DNA from: Phycomyces nitens
Taxonomy: Eukaryota > Mucoromycota > Mucoromycetes > Mucorales > Phycomycetaceae
Assembly (NCBI GenBank): GCA_022702545.1
Contig: JAHRBC010000001.1
Span: 1,674,001 to 1,738,000 of the forward strand
Length of the DNA stretch: 64,000 nt
Direction: 5' to 3'
The notes below the pieces were generated by a model. That model was not told where the DNA came from. It did not search any database and saw only the letters and a program-made list of their open reading frames with translations. The position numbers and the translations under genes were made by a program. How positions within the stretch are numbered: position 1 is the stretch's first letter; each line of letters opens with the position of its first letter. Below are positions 24,043-35,869 of the stretch, piece after piece.

Positions 24043-25550
24043 CTAAAGTGTCAAAAGAGCCATTTCTTCCAGGCGTCTATTTCGCTCACATTCACATACT
24101 CCATCACTACCACGAATACCATTTCCACAGTCGTTGCAGCAATATCCAGTGTGTCCTTTTTCGAGGCATTCAGTGCAATACAGTACCAGCAAATGGCAGT
24201 TTACAGAAGCACATTTGCTATATGTATCCCATGGCACACGGCAAATGCTGCAATGGCTCACCTTTGCCTCTTCTGCTGCAGATACTGGCACACCCAGGCC
24301 CTGTCGTGCATCAAACACATAATTCTTGCCTTGCCAGAGCGGCTTTTTTTCCTTGGATTGTTTCCCCCACCATTCTAGATAATTGTGAATCCCACCATCC
24401 AGCATCAGAATATCAGTTTCCTCAGAAAGGGTCTGTCGCATATAAGCAGTTGCCTTTTCGCATCGAATGCCACTGCTGAAAGTTAGAAATGTGTATAGTA
24501 CATAATGTTCAACCACTTTAACATACCCAGTACAGTATGTCAGGATAGTCTTTCCTTCCAAACTCTCCTTGTTTCTATCCACATAGTCTGGGAACCGACT
24601 AAATTTACGAATGGCAGGTTTAATGGCTCCTTTGAAATAGCCAATTCGACTTTCGTAGTAGTTGCGAGTATCCAGCAAGACCACGTCTTGTCTCTTTAGC
24701 TGTTCATGGAATAATTGTGGGCTCAATTTAGCTTTTCCATGGCTCGGCTGCTTAAGCTCTTCCAAGGTCACTTGTTCGGGTCGTCCCAAGGGACAAATCT
24801 CTTGTACGAGTTTGACAGACAGATCAGCAAACACATGCTGGCAACCTCTTGAAGGCTTAAAAAAGTCCTTTTGGTCTTTGGTTCGATGTGCTTCCATGCA
24901 TGGAGTAGTGAGAATCCAATCAATATAGGCTTGAATAGAATCTCGATTGCCTGCCAGTGTTCCATTGATACCCTCTGATGCTATCCTTACTTTTCCTGTC
25001 AAGCCTTCTTTTTCCCATTCCAGATGCTCCCTTGCCAAAATTGCAGGATCAGGAACAGCACCGTATGAATAAAACAAAATCACCATGGATGACTCCATAT
25101 CACAGGTACACTCTAGGCGAATAGGATCCGAAGCTCCCTTTGTTTTTTGTTTTGTTTTTTGGTAGAATATGTGGATTTGTATATATTTATATAGGTAGAT
25201 ATCAATGGGTTGGGTTCAAGAAATAATATACTCAGTATTTTGATGCCTTGGAGGGGTTTCTAATGTCCTGATAGCAGTAATATCAATCATAGTCTTACCT
25301 TGGCTACTCTTCTTTGTTTTAGGACATCTTGTTGCTTTTCAACTTTTGGACTGTTCATTAGAACCCGTTGGGCATCCTCTTTGGCTTGAATGAGTTCACC
25401 ATGGCAAGCATTGAGATGCCTACCAATGGCATCAGGGGTAGTAAAGCGAGTTTCGCAGCACAGCCATTCATCCTCGCCATCCTTGTGCTCATGTAAAAGG
25501 CTTTGGATAGCTTGTCTTCTTAGTTTACGGCTAATCTGTTTGTCGGTCAT
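24043..25550 (-). CDS. TSTD2-like rhodanese-domain protein (TrhO/YceA homologue)
   Basis: Three exons on the minus strand (25550-25299, 25137-24527, 24472-24043) give 430 aa. The N-terminal WLCCETRFTTPDAIGRHLNA finger-like module matches the start of animal TSTD2. Then come LTGKVRIASEGINGTLAGN and a rhodanese domain, VVLLDTRNYYESRIGYFKGA, with the catalytic loop TYCTGGIRCEKA that contains the active Cys. The C-terminal half holds a Cys-rich zinc-ribbon-like region (HCSICRVPW, YCTECLEKGHTGYCCNDCG). Bacterial TrhO hydroxylates tRNA uridine-34; an equivalent role here is inference. The intron at 24473-24526 splits the catalytic loop. The first intron (25138-25298) joins VAK to GASDP in phase 0. 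Confidence 0.88.
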
Positions 25551-26334
25551 TTCTTTTATTGATTCGCTCTTATTTTTCTTTCACCTTCACTTTGAGATTC
25601 CTTGTCCCGGTAAATTTCGCTAGACAAAACCGTAAAAACGCTAGTCACAAACAGTCCGGCACTCATCCAAAGTGAGCTGTTTAATGCCTATTTCTTGAAT
25701 GAATTACTTGGAAAAAAGGTTTTGGTAATAAGGACTAGATAGTAGTTTCTAAAAACTCAACGACCCAAAGCAACCTCTTGAATGAATAGTCTACAGAACC
25801 TTGCTAGCCTCAATTAGTCCTTGGACTTTTTGGATATATCGATTGGATAAGATCACTATTTGGTCAATTGGTCCACTATTATCTTGCAATTTACTAGTAC
25901 TCCTTGGGCGTCTTTATGAATTCTTTTTTTCAGGATCAAGAGATAGACTGGTTGTTATTCTCCTTTGGGTTCTCTAGAAATGAATGAAAATACTATCGTT
26001 TTAACAGGAGAGTATTAATTGGCGGATGTTGAATATACAACCTTCCAAAAAAGGCAATCAGCACTTGCCCGGCGGGTTGCTGATGAAAAGGGTCCTTGGC
26101 TTCAAAGTCCAATCCTCCTCTTTCCCCGCATCGGTACGTAGCCCATACGCATCAATCCATCCCCATCTCCATCCAGTGGCACCATACTGGACATGGTGCC
26201 CTAAAAAGAGAGACGGATTAAAAATAACCATCAACCAAAAGATAGAAATGGGGATATGGATTGGATGATTATTTTGACGGACAAGTTAGAATGAGAGTTG
26301 GCTGACAATTCCATTCATATTGAACAGAACCACC
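25551..26334. promoter_or_regulatory. Divergent intergenic region between TSTD2-like gene and RPS10
   Basis: This 784-bp region separates two genes transcribed away from each other. It contains pyrimidine/purine-rich runs but no clear TATA box that I can place confidently. The + strand frame at 26026-26268 lacks any family feature and is judged non-coding. The regulatory role is inferred only from position. Confidence 0.3.
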
Positions 26335-26914
26335 ATGCTTATTTCCAAGGAAAACAGAAAGACCATCTACGAGGCTCTCTTCAAGGGTAACTATCAAGAC
26401 ATTCACAAGATTCTCTATTAACACATTCTTAAAATAATAGACGGTGCTTTGGTTGCTGCCAAGGACTTCAACGCCCCCAAGCACTCTGAGCTTGAGGTTC
26501 CCAACCTTGAGGTCATCAAGGCCATGCAGTCCTTGACCTCCAAGGGTCTTGTCAAGACCCAGTTCTCGTGGCAGTTCTACTACTACACTCTCACCGATGA
26601 GGGTATCAACTACCTCCGTGAGTACCTCCACTTGCCCCAGGAGATCGTCCCCGCCACCATGAAGAAGGCTGCCCGCCCCGCTGCTCCCCGCCGTGCCTTT
26701 GGTGAGGGTCGCGAGGGTCCCCGTGGTCCCCGTGGTGACCGTGATGACTACAGACGCAAGGAGGGTGCCTCTGGTGACTTCAAGCCTGAGTTCCGTGGTG
26801 GTATGGGTAAGTTGTAGCTTAAACGCGTGGACATTTAGATATGTATCAAGGAATATTTTTGAACTAAAACCATTGTTTCAATTTGATTTTCTAGGCCGTG
26901 GTCGTCGCGAGTAA
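26335..26914 (+). CDS. RPS10: 40S ribosomal protein S10 (eS10)
   Basis: Three exons (26335-26386, 26441-26806, 26895-26914) encode 145 aa. The start [19 protein letters not shown] and the block [39 protein letters not shown] and [13 protein letters not shown] are diagnostic for the winged-helix ribosomal protein eS10. The tail is Arg/Gly-rich ([15 protein letters not shown]) and the last exon adds only GRGRRE, so the 3' intron splits the basic tail. Codon use is strongly biased, as in RPL10. The 54-bp first intron falls after the eighteenth codon, typical for fungal ribosomal-protein genes. ARMC8 converges from the other side with 291 bp between stops. Confidence 0.96.
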
Positions 26915-27205
26915 ACTTACTTGCTCTAGACTTGTCAACCCATGTCTCTTTTTTTTAAACAAAAGAACCACAAGATTGTAAAAGCAAAAAAAAAAAGGAA
27001 ACCGATGCTTTCTATCCATTTGACCGCTTCTTGTTTGTTGTTGTTATTTATTGTTAACGTGAAGGGGAGGGGGATTGTGAATAATTCAATAGTCTTTTAG
27101 ATATAAAGTGTTTGCAGCATAAAGTAAAGGTGTATATATGTTTTTTTAACAAGACAAAAAAAGAAGACATCTTTGAATCTTTCTTTCTTTTTGGTTTTTT
27201 CTTCT

Positions 27206-29954
27206 TCAAGCATTTGCAGCTACAAGTTGGTCAAGTGCTGTCTTTGCTCCGTCACGTACTTCTCGACACGAATCACTTTCCATTAAGCGCAGTTTGTTTT
27301 CCACTCCCAATTCACGCAGATAATTAATACGTTCCTTCAGACCCTCTTGGTGTCCTTCACGATCTTTCCATGTCCAATTGATCATACACCAAGTTGCGGC
27401 TGCACGAATAGATGGGTTATCATGTGACTATCAAGGACTTGTTTAGTCATTGCCTTGTAAAGAATCACTTACTAGATGACGGAACACACTGTTTGTTATC
27501 TTGGGCCGACTCATGAGGGCCATCTTGGGTTCTTCTGGACCACTCGACATGTTCACCACAATAAACAGGGCAGGCTCAAGTGTCTAATTTATAAAGCATT
27601 TTTTTAGATTTATATTAAAAAAAATGTCTTGTGCACTTACTCTTGTTACAGCCACATCGTCCTCATCATCCACATCCATGTCAAGTGTGTCCTCCAACTT
27701 GCTCTCAATGACATCCAGCAAGTCATCTTTACCGATTCCTTCAATTACATCCTCAATAGCCTATTACCATTAGCCGAATGTTTATTTGCTGAAAAGATTA
27801 CCTCTTGATTGCCGCACACCAAGTTCCGTACAATCTCCAGAGCCTGTTCTTGGATGGCTGGTGCGGGCTGATGCAGCAAATCAATCAATGCATTGTATGT
27901 CAAGACCTTCATTACTGCCTTTTTGACCGGCAGATCTGATTTGAATAGCAGGCTCTTGAGAGCCCACACGCCATTAAGCTGTAGTTTAGCATCGGCTGAA
28001 CGAGAAAACTCGACAAATTGTTCAATGCCCCCTTCATCAATAACACTCTTGCGCATAGGAGAGAATTCGAGAACAAGATTACAGATCGCACCACAAGCAG
28101 CGGCCTGTATGACAATCGACTTATCATTCAATAGCTATACCAAGAAGTTAAAGACTGGTCCCAACACGGCTGATATATATATATTTACCTTTATTAAGGG
28201 TACGGCAATGCCAGCATCTACCAAACTTGTCCGCATGTTGCTCACACTGCGCGAAAGAGATTTTGCGCATTGACAGGCAGCCAGACGCACATTGGGATAT
28301 TCGCTCTGAAGGGCAGAAACAACAAAAGGAAGTACTTTCTGATCAATAGCCTGTGTTCTACATTCTTCCTTTGCAAGTGTTGCAGCAGCGATTGCAATCA
28401 AACAGTTCTACAAAACATGGTCAGAGTTTATGGTGTACAACACTATATATCATAAATACCTCTCTGATCTTTTGCTTGCACTTTTCAAGGCCACCTGTGC
28501 CTGGTGCACCCTCAATTAGATCCGTTGTACTGGTATCCTTGTTTGATAGATTGGCTAATACTTCAACAAGGCGAGGAATGGCATCTGCATCAAATGCAGC
28601 CTTTTGCATATCTTCACTATCTTTGATAAGATCGGCCAACACGAGTGGAGCTCTTTCCTGGACATCTCCCATGGGCTCCTTCAGCAATTTCACAAGAGAA
28701 GGAAGAACGACCAGCACGATTGGGTCGGCTGATTCAGAAAAGGCGCCAGTACGATAAAGATTCGTCAGGCTGTTTGACGATTAGAATGGTGATGGTCTAT
28801 AATCCCCTTTTTTTTTCTTACCAGGTAGCTGCTATCAACCTCATCTTTGGACATTTTTCCTTGACAAATTCCAGCATGATTGTGGTGCAGGATTGGTGTC
28901 TGGTATTCACTAAGTAAAAAGCATGATTAATTTATATCCTAGCAATACACTGGCTTGCAAGAAGAAGAAAAGGCTGTTTAAAGAGTAAACTTACGATTAG
29001 TTCCAATAACCATCCTGCCAATATCTGTATTTTCTCTGCAGAGAGTGGCCAGGGCGTCCAATGCTGCCTCTTGGGCCTATAGAATAACATTTTTTTTCAG
29101 GATTATAAATAAATGGCTGGATCCAATCTACCTTTATGCAGCTTGAATAGAGCAGGTTGACTAACGGCTTCAGCACTCCAGCAGATGCCAGTTCTATTTG
29201 CTGTTCTGGAGTATCGCAGCATTTGGATACAATGGAAGCCGTGAATTCTGCAATCATTGCAAAAGATAGACTGTCAGACGAGACATTGTTCTGAGTTTCA
29301 ACCAAGATTACAGAAGATGTTCCTTCCAACAGAGTCACCATGTCTTGTATGTGGCCATCCTATAATATTTATGGCATTTAATAACCCTAACAAGCATAAG
29401 CACAAGATCTTTTACCTTGAAGAGCTGTTCTTTGGGTACTTTATGGGAAGAAAATATGGCTTTTAGGGCGCGTGTAGAGGCCTCCAATAATTTGCGATGT
29501 TGATGAATAGTTTCGGTGAGATTGGCATTTTGAGGCAGTCGAAGTGAATTCAAAAGAGGTCCCAATGCACCAAATGACACTACTGAAATCGCATTTTCGT
29601 CCTTTCCTGTAACAGTTTATGCTTTGTCTTTAAAACAAATGATGCTCTCGGTTGTTTGGTGGCAGTACTTTACCATAAGCAATACTTCCAAGAATAGTGG
29701 CTGCTTGAATCTTTAGTCCATATGCTTCTGGGCCTGACATGTTCAAGTATTCTACAAGCCTGATGCATAAAAGTTTAGATGGCGAATGCATAATATTTAC
29801 ACAACCTCTCAATTACACCGAGTTTGATGTAGAGGTCCTTTTTGGTCTTGTTGCCAATCACAGAGTTCTTGATGAACCGAAGGGCTTTGAGTCGTTTGGC
29901 ATCGTCAGTAGATACAAGTTCTTTGATGGATTCTTCGTACTTTGAGGTTGTCAT
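27206..29954 (-). CDS. ARMC8: ARMC8-like armadillo-repeat protein (GID/CTLH E3 ligase subunit, Gid5/Vid28 homologue)
   Basis: Multi-exon minus-strand gene. The N-terminus MTTSKYEESIKELVSTDDAK leads into KALRFIKNSVIGNKTKKDLY and LGVIERLVEYLN, matching the start of ARMC8. Armadillo-type helices follow through every exon: QIELASAGVLKPLVNLLYSS, LPSLVKLLKEPMGDVQERAP, YPNVRLAACQCAKSLSRSVS, AAACGAICNLVLEFSPMRKS, KLQLNGVWALKSLLFKSDLP and QEQALEIVRNLVCGNQE. The C-terminus reads REVRDGAKTALDQLVAANA. In yeast and animals this subunit scaffolds substrate receptors in the GID/CTLH ubiquitin ligase that degrades gluconeogenic enzymes. Introns are short (about 50-75 bp). Exact borders of a few small exons were not individually verified. 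Confidence 0.85.
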
Positions 29955-30199
29955 TAGGTTCTACACTGTAAGGAATATATTGGTATTTTATTATTATTAT
30001 GAATATTATTAAAGAGATCAAAGGCTGCGTATGTATCTTTATTTGGCTATTTTTTTGATTAATGAATGGTCGGAATATTCAGCAATGCTTTTGGACGTCA
30101 CAAAACATGAATGGTGTCCAAACACATTGATTTGTGGTTTAGCTCTAGTAATTTAATATCACTGAAAACAGAGCCTTTAATAGTCATCTTACACATAGC

Positions 30200-31277
30200 T
30201 TATGAGCATGGACTAGTTAAGAGCAAAAGGGCATTATCGGTGGTGGTTTTTATCTATCAAAGGTTCAGACAAACCAAATAATCATGGCGGCTGTGGGACT
30301 TCTTTGACTCACCACTTGTTCCACATCCACCTTTTTGATGCGCGCAATTTCCATGGCCGCCAAGAGAATGTTGGCTGGAGTATTGTCAATGTTCTTGAGG
30401 GGTCCTAGTGCTGGAGAATCGGATTCCAGCAAGAGGTGGGTCAAAGGCAAGGCAGCCACCAGATTCTGCTTCTCTGGTGAGCGTACAATTGATGGTGGAA
30501 CAGAAAAGTAGAATCTAGTAAAGATTAGAATGGTCCCTAGAGATCAAATGCCTTTACCCTGCCTCGACTGCCTTTTTGGCGTATGAAACCCTAGAGATAG
30601 TGAGTTACATGCCGATTAGAAGATCAACGTACTTTCCATCAAAGGCATGCATTATGACTCGTTTTGCATTGCATTCGTACAAGATTTCCAATGCATGGTG
30701 ACCTGCTGATCTATACCAATAATCAGATTCCTTCCATTCAAGAATATAATATATCTCACCTCGAATGAACATTGACAGTTAAATCAGCCTCAATGGCCAT
30801 CTCAACTTGTTTTCTAAATACTTGGCGCTGAATGTCCTTTAGATCATCTTGGGAAAGCGTGCTTGGGTTATGCGTGTTCTTGGCCAAGATGTGAAGTGAA
30901 AAGTCCAGGCCAACTACAAATGTTTAAGGACACATGAATAGCTTTTAGGGGAATCCCATACCTTCTCCAATGCAACAAATTTCCTTTGCAGAGATACTTT
31001 GCTGGAGGATGGGTCTGAATTCTTCAAAGTCTTGGAGAGTAACTGATCTTGGCCGATTGTCTTCTCTAGAAAGCGGTTGTACAGGATGTAGACCCAGTCC
31101 AGGCCAAATCAAACCATCTGAAGTACGTGCGACGGTCAGGACATCCAGAGCATCAAAGATTGATTCAGATACACTCACAATCTTGGTTATGCCAGCCTGG
31201 TGTGCAAGATCAGCCATCTTTCCATAGCTCTCGGGTGGAAAGTTGGTGGACTGGATATGAGCATGGACATCAATCAT
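30200..31277 (-). CDS. TatD-family metal-dependent hydrolase
   Basis: Starts at ATG 31277 with MIDVHAHIQS, the HxH metal-binding motif of TatD nucleases. Spliced exons give IGEVGLDFSLHIL (metal-bridging Glu), DLTVNVHSRSAGHHALEIL, VIMHAFDGKVSYAKKAVEAG and LLLESDSPALGPL (catalytic Asp). All expected metal ligands (His-x-His, Glu, His, His, Asp) are present. The last exon is reached through an intron at about 30238-30310 and encodes KTTTDNALLLLTSPCS. TatD enzymes are 3'-5' deoxyribonucleases or phosphoesterases. The start lies only about 200 bp from the divergent transporter gene at 31479, so both probably share a promoter region. Confidence 0.88.
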
Positions 31278-31478
31278 GGCTAACAAGACTTTTGAGATTG
31301 GTGAAAATTGGGTGAAAGAGGTTGATTTTTTGAAACCAAAAAAAAAATTCCTTAATTGGCATTTTCCCGCTTCAAAATCTAATTCAACTCCGATGATAAT
31401 ATATTTTTTTTATTGAAAAATAATAATTGCATTCATGTTTTCCAGGACACCTCTTTCTCCTAAGCACCACTTTCTTTG

Positions 31479-32990
31479 ATGTCCATTACAAGAGAAAAGT
31501 CTGTAGAGACTGTAGAAAAGGAGGAAGAGATCCTCACTCCTCCAGACGGTGGCCGTGGCTGGCTTATTGTCTTTGGTTCTTTCCTGGTAAAATTGGATCT
31601 ATCAACAAATAATAATACTGGCTACTCACACACCTCTAGGGCCTTTTCTCCATGTAATCTATAGATTGCTCTCTGACCAGAACCCCCTTTGGCTAATACT
31701 GTCTCTTTTTAGCTTTGGCTACAACTATTCCTGGGGAATATACCTCAATTATTACAACAAGAATATCTATGTGGGCCATATGAGCCAGCTGTCCTGGATT
31801 GGCTCCATCTGTGTGTCTCTCTTTTTTATCCTTGGGCCCATCAACCAACTTGTCATTAGTCGCATGGGCTACAAATACATGCTTGCAACCGGCACTATTC
31901 TCTGCACAGCTGCCCTTATTCTGGCCTCATTTGCCCAGCAGGTCTGGCATGTATTCCTGACTCAGGGTGTTCTTTTTGGATTCGGTGCCTCGTTTGTATG
32001 GTTCCCATGTATTGGTGCCCCTCAGCAATGGTTTTCTGAGAGACGTGGTCTGGCTGTTGGACTGGCCATGTCCGGGTCTGGTATTGGTGGTCTCTGCATA
32101 TCAAACATCAGTCAGGCAGTAATTAATAAGCTGGACTACAGATGGGCCCTGCGTATCAATGGCATCATTGTGTTTGTTCTTCTCTCAATTGCATGTCTCC
32201 TTGTCCGTCCCTTGGGTACCAGCCGTCAGACTGGTGGTAATGGCCAATTGATTAGCTGGTATCTCTTCAAGAACCCCATGTTCTCAATCATGTTTGTCCA
32301 TGGCCTTATTACGACATTTGGATATATGGTAAGTACTTGTCCTAGTTCTATTGAACGGCCGCTCATACTTACACTTCTTGACTCATCCATAGACTCCATT
32401 TTTCTTGCTTTCGTGTAAGTGGATTAGCGGTTTCTAGAATCTGGCTGTGATAAGTGAGATATTCATCTAATCTATCTGGATCATCATTAGCCCATGCAAA
32501 CTTCCTTGGACTTGACCCTTGGGTTGGAACCAATCTATCGGCGATTATGTCGGCTGTCAACGCAGCTTCCCGCATCTGCACAGGTTACATGGGTGATAAA
32601 ATCGGTCGATTCAACAGTCTGTTCCTGTGCACCTTTATGGCAGGTGTGTGCTGTCTGGCAATCTGGATCAATGTTCATGACCAGGCAACTATCTGGGTGT
32701 TTGCTGTTCTCTATGGATTTTTTGGTGGTGGATATATTGCCCTGTTCCCAACTGTCCAGCCCCAGGTTGTCGGCCTAGAGCACATTTCCCCTGCAGTCGG
32801 CCTATTGTACTTTACCAATGTTTTTGGCTACATGTTTGGCACTCCCATTGCTTCTGCTCTCATCAATCGCTCCAGTCCTCCTAGATACGAAGATGGCGCG
32901 ATCTGGGCTGGTGTTACGGTTATTGTCGGTTCCCTGTTTGCCGGATGGCTGCGAGTACAAAAGGCAGGCTGGAAATTCATCAAGGTTTAA
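31479..32990 (+). CDS. Major-facilitator transporter, monocarboxylate-porter (MCT/SLC16) type
   Basis: Five exons (31479-31586, 31640-31653, 31713-32328, 32393-32414, 32491-32990) give 419 aa in frame. The N-terminal PPDGGRGWLIVFGSFLGLFS matches the conserved D-G-G-x-G-W motif that opens MCT proteins, and YNYSWGIYLNYYNKN follows. Twelve membrane segments are plausible, with a hydrophilic centre near GTSRQTGGNGQ and the loop motif RICTGYMGDKIGRFNS typical of the family. Fungal members transport monocarboxylates, riboflavin or unknown solutes at the plasma membrane; substrate is not predictable. Exons 2 and 4 are only 14 and 22 nt. Confidence 0.9.
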
Positions 32991-35869
32991 AAAAAAATAT
33001 AGAGTATTGTATATCCTATATAGTTTATCGATCTCCCGGAGATTTAAGATTCTACAAGAGATGAACTGGAATATTATCTAGAGTCCTATTCTATCTATTA
33101 CCCGTATATCTTATTTTTTTAAAATAATAATAATAATAATAATATCATTAGATTCACATATTATCTGTCAAGATCAGATCATTATGTTTCAATACATGTG
33201 TGTATGTGTGTATGTATGTATGTGGGGTAGGATAATTCGGTGGTTACATTAATACTCTGTACAACTTTTCTTCACTCGTGGCATGTTACATGACTCTATA
33301 TAATACAATTGATCCAGTGGGTTTGTAGGTTTATTACTGGAAAATGTGTCGAGGTACCCAATAGTCTTTGGATTATTTCAGTGAGATAAAGAAAGTCAAA
33401 ATGAATTGGCAATGTGTCTCCATCAGTACCCAGTATTAGTTTTATTTTCTTGCAACAAAAAAAAGGGTCCTGTCAAACAAGGTACAAATACGAGTACGCT
33501 CATATCTCCTATGTCCGATCACTCTTGGCTGCCCATCACTCGAGAATAAAGCAGGTCCAATTGTTAAAGACCATTTAACGGCTAATTACCCCCAATTATA
33601 AAATACAAGGCAACTAATAGTTTACCAAATTCATCATTGACACATTTGCCAAACCACAAACCCAGTTTTCGGGTGACTGAGTCCAACTGGGCAAATTAGT
33701 TGACTCTAGAATTATCCAAAGGAGGCATATATTCCTGACTTTATATTATTGAGAATACCAGAAACTCACACTCACACACACAGGCAAAATATTATTGCAA
33801 TCATCTCTTTATCCTTTATTCCAATATATATATATATATATAAAGGCATGCCCTTTTCTTGTTTCACCAACATTAAAGAGAATCTGTGTACATTAGAATT
33901 TTGTAACAAAAATAAATTTTCATCTGAAATTCTATAATCAGAATTATTGTTTGTAATCATGTAATCTTCTCAAATCCAAACTTTGTTCTCTATCCTAAAA
34001 AAAAACTCATATCTTTTGGACTTTGTAGTCGATTATGCTCTTTTTTCAAGCTGATCCCAATAATGGTTTCCTCGGAAACTAAAAAGTCAATCATAAAACA
34101 TGTATCAAGCCAAACCTCATCGTCTTGTTCCCTTGCATTTTTGGCCCAAAAGAGAAAGAAGAATTTAGATCAAAAATCAAGTACTGTTGAAGCCTAATAA
34201 TTTTATCGTTGGTAGCTTGGCAAATTGGTCAAAATATACCACAAAGGCAAATCAAAACAGATCAAGAGTTTCTTGAGACCTCTGATCCAGATCAAAGTTT
34301 ATTCTCAAGTAGTAATATTTGCGACTGGTGCCATGCGAGTATCAAGAGGACGAGTGAATATGATGGGATCACAGTGGAGGACAATTGAGTTCCAGTTGAA
34401 AATTCACGGGTCACCTTTCTTTGGCAAGAGCCGTATGCAAGTATCTAGGGTAAAGGAAAGATGGAATATATAATAGCATATTTCTATACAATTGTAGTTG
34501 GGAAAATATAGCCAAGAAAAAACAAAAGGTAAGCCGTCTAGAGAGAACTTTTGGAATGAGGTAGAGCCATGTATTTCTTGTAAAGCAATTACATTAGAGG
34601 GTTTTTGGCGCAAAATAAGGATAGGATATTATATTTTGGCTAGGACGTTGCGATTAAGAGTTGTAATGCTGACATTAAGGGCAAGGACTGACATAATTAT
34701 GGAGTTAATACTATCATGTAGATGGTCAGTGGGCAGCAAAGCGCTAGTCCATTGAGCAAATGGAAACAACTTTCCCAGCTTTGGTTTGTGCTTTATTATG
34801 TTTACGAGAAAATTCAAGGTCTTTGAGGCACTGTCCTTTTATTTTATTTTTGCAAGAGTAGAAAGGATCAACGTGCTTGAAGAATTGACAGCTTAATCAT
34901 CAGTCCTGCAAGAACATCATTCAAGGCTGCAATTTGGATATCTTTTGAACCAATCTTAGCCACACAGCTGGCAATTGGTGAAGAACCCTTGAACATTTAG
35001 ACGCCTGAACTGGGATATTTTCTGTAGGTAACCCTTTCTAGAGACGAGAGCTCTTGGACTGATTACGTACATGTCAACTTTCCAACAATGTCTTTTGTTG
35101 CCAAGGCTCTCAGGGCATTTATAGCAACCATGGCCGTTAACATGCCAGTACTGGAAAAAGGGAACGAGGCTCGTGGTCTCTCAAAAGCTGTCCGAGGTAC
35201 CCACCTACTGAATGTTGTGCCGCATTTGAGAATATTCCTCTCCAGACTCTGTTGGTCGGATAGCAAGTATGGCATGACAATTATATTATCATTGCTCTGA
35301 GTAGGGTGACTATTGGGAGTTGGCTATACTCGACATGAAGAAACAACGCACGACCAAAGTTCATTAGCTTTGATAAGTGCTTATATTTGATAATATCTGG
35401 TTTTGTGCCTTGACTGTCAAGTATTTCTGAATATTAGATTGATTTGATGCATGGTATAGTATTTGCAAAGGTAACCAAACATTGATAATCTTTAACCTTT
35501 GAAATTTAGCACATATTAGCTACCAGGGCATCTGTTTATTGATTCAAGTTTAATCTACCGGTTCGCTATTGGTGTTTTAGTCGAATAAAAGTGTTTACAC
35601 TGTGAGTGCTTTTATGGGCTGTCAAATTCCTGACAACATTTCTGTAACCAAACTAGCAATCCGCGCCGGACACCGACGAGGTGCGAGCCGAAGATTTAAA
35701 CTTACCCCTTTTTTATACATGTGTTGTTATTGTTTGTGCTTAGATATGCAATTTTAAACACTATAAAATAAATGTACATACGTACATAATACAAAGCCTA
35801 TAATACCATATATTCATCTAGTTTTCTTTCTCTTCTTCATTATCTCATCATCATCTTACCATCTTTATA
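32991..35869. other. Intergenic region with simple repeats and a possible minus-strand remnant
   Basis: Most of this 2.9-kb gap is AT-rich with (AAT)n at about 33122-33141 and a GT-rich (GTAT)n tract near 33197-33224. A segment at about 34880-35300 is locally GC-richer; on the minus strand it yields short protein-like stretches in different frames (LTAMVAINALRALATKDIVG; IASCVAKIGSKDIQIAALND). These suggest helical-repeat protein, but I could not splice them together and no start is evident. I treat it as a possible gene remnant. Confidence 0.35.

Noticed and set aside
33749..33960. Overlapping small ORFs around an (AT)n tract
   Set aside because: The frames exist on both strands because of the microsatellite; no coding features.
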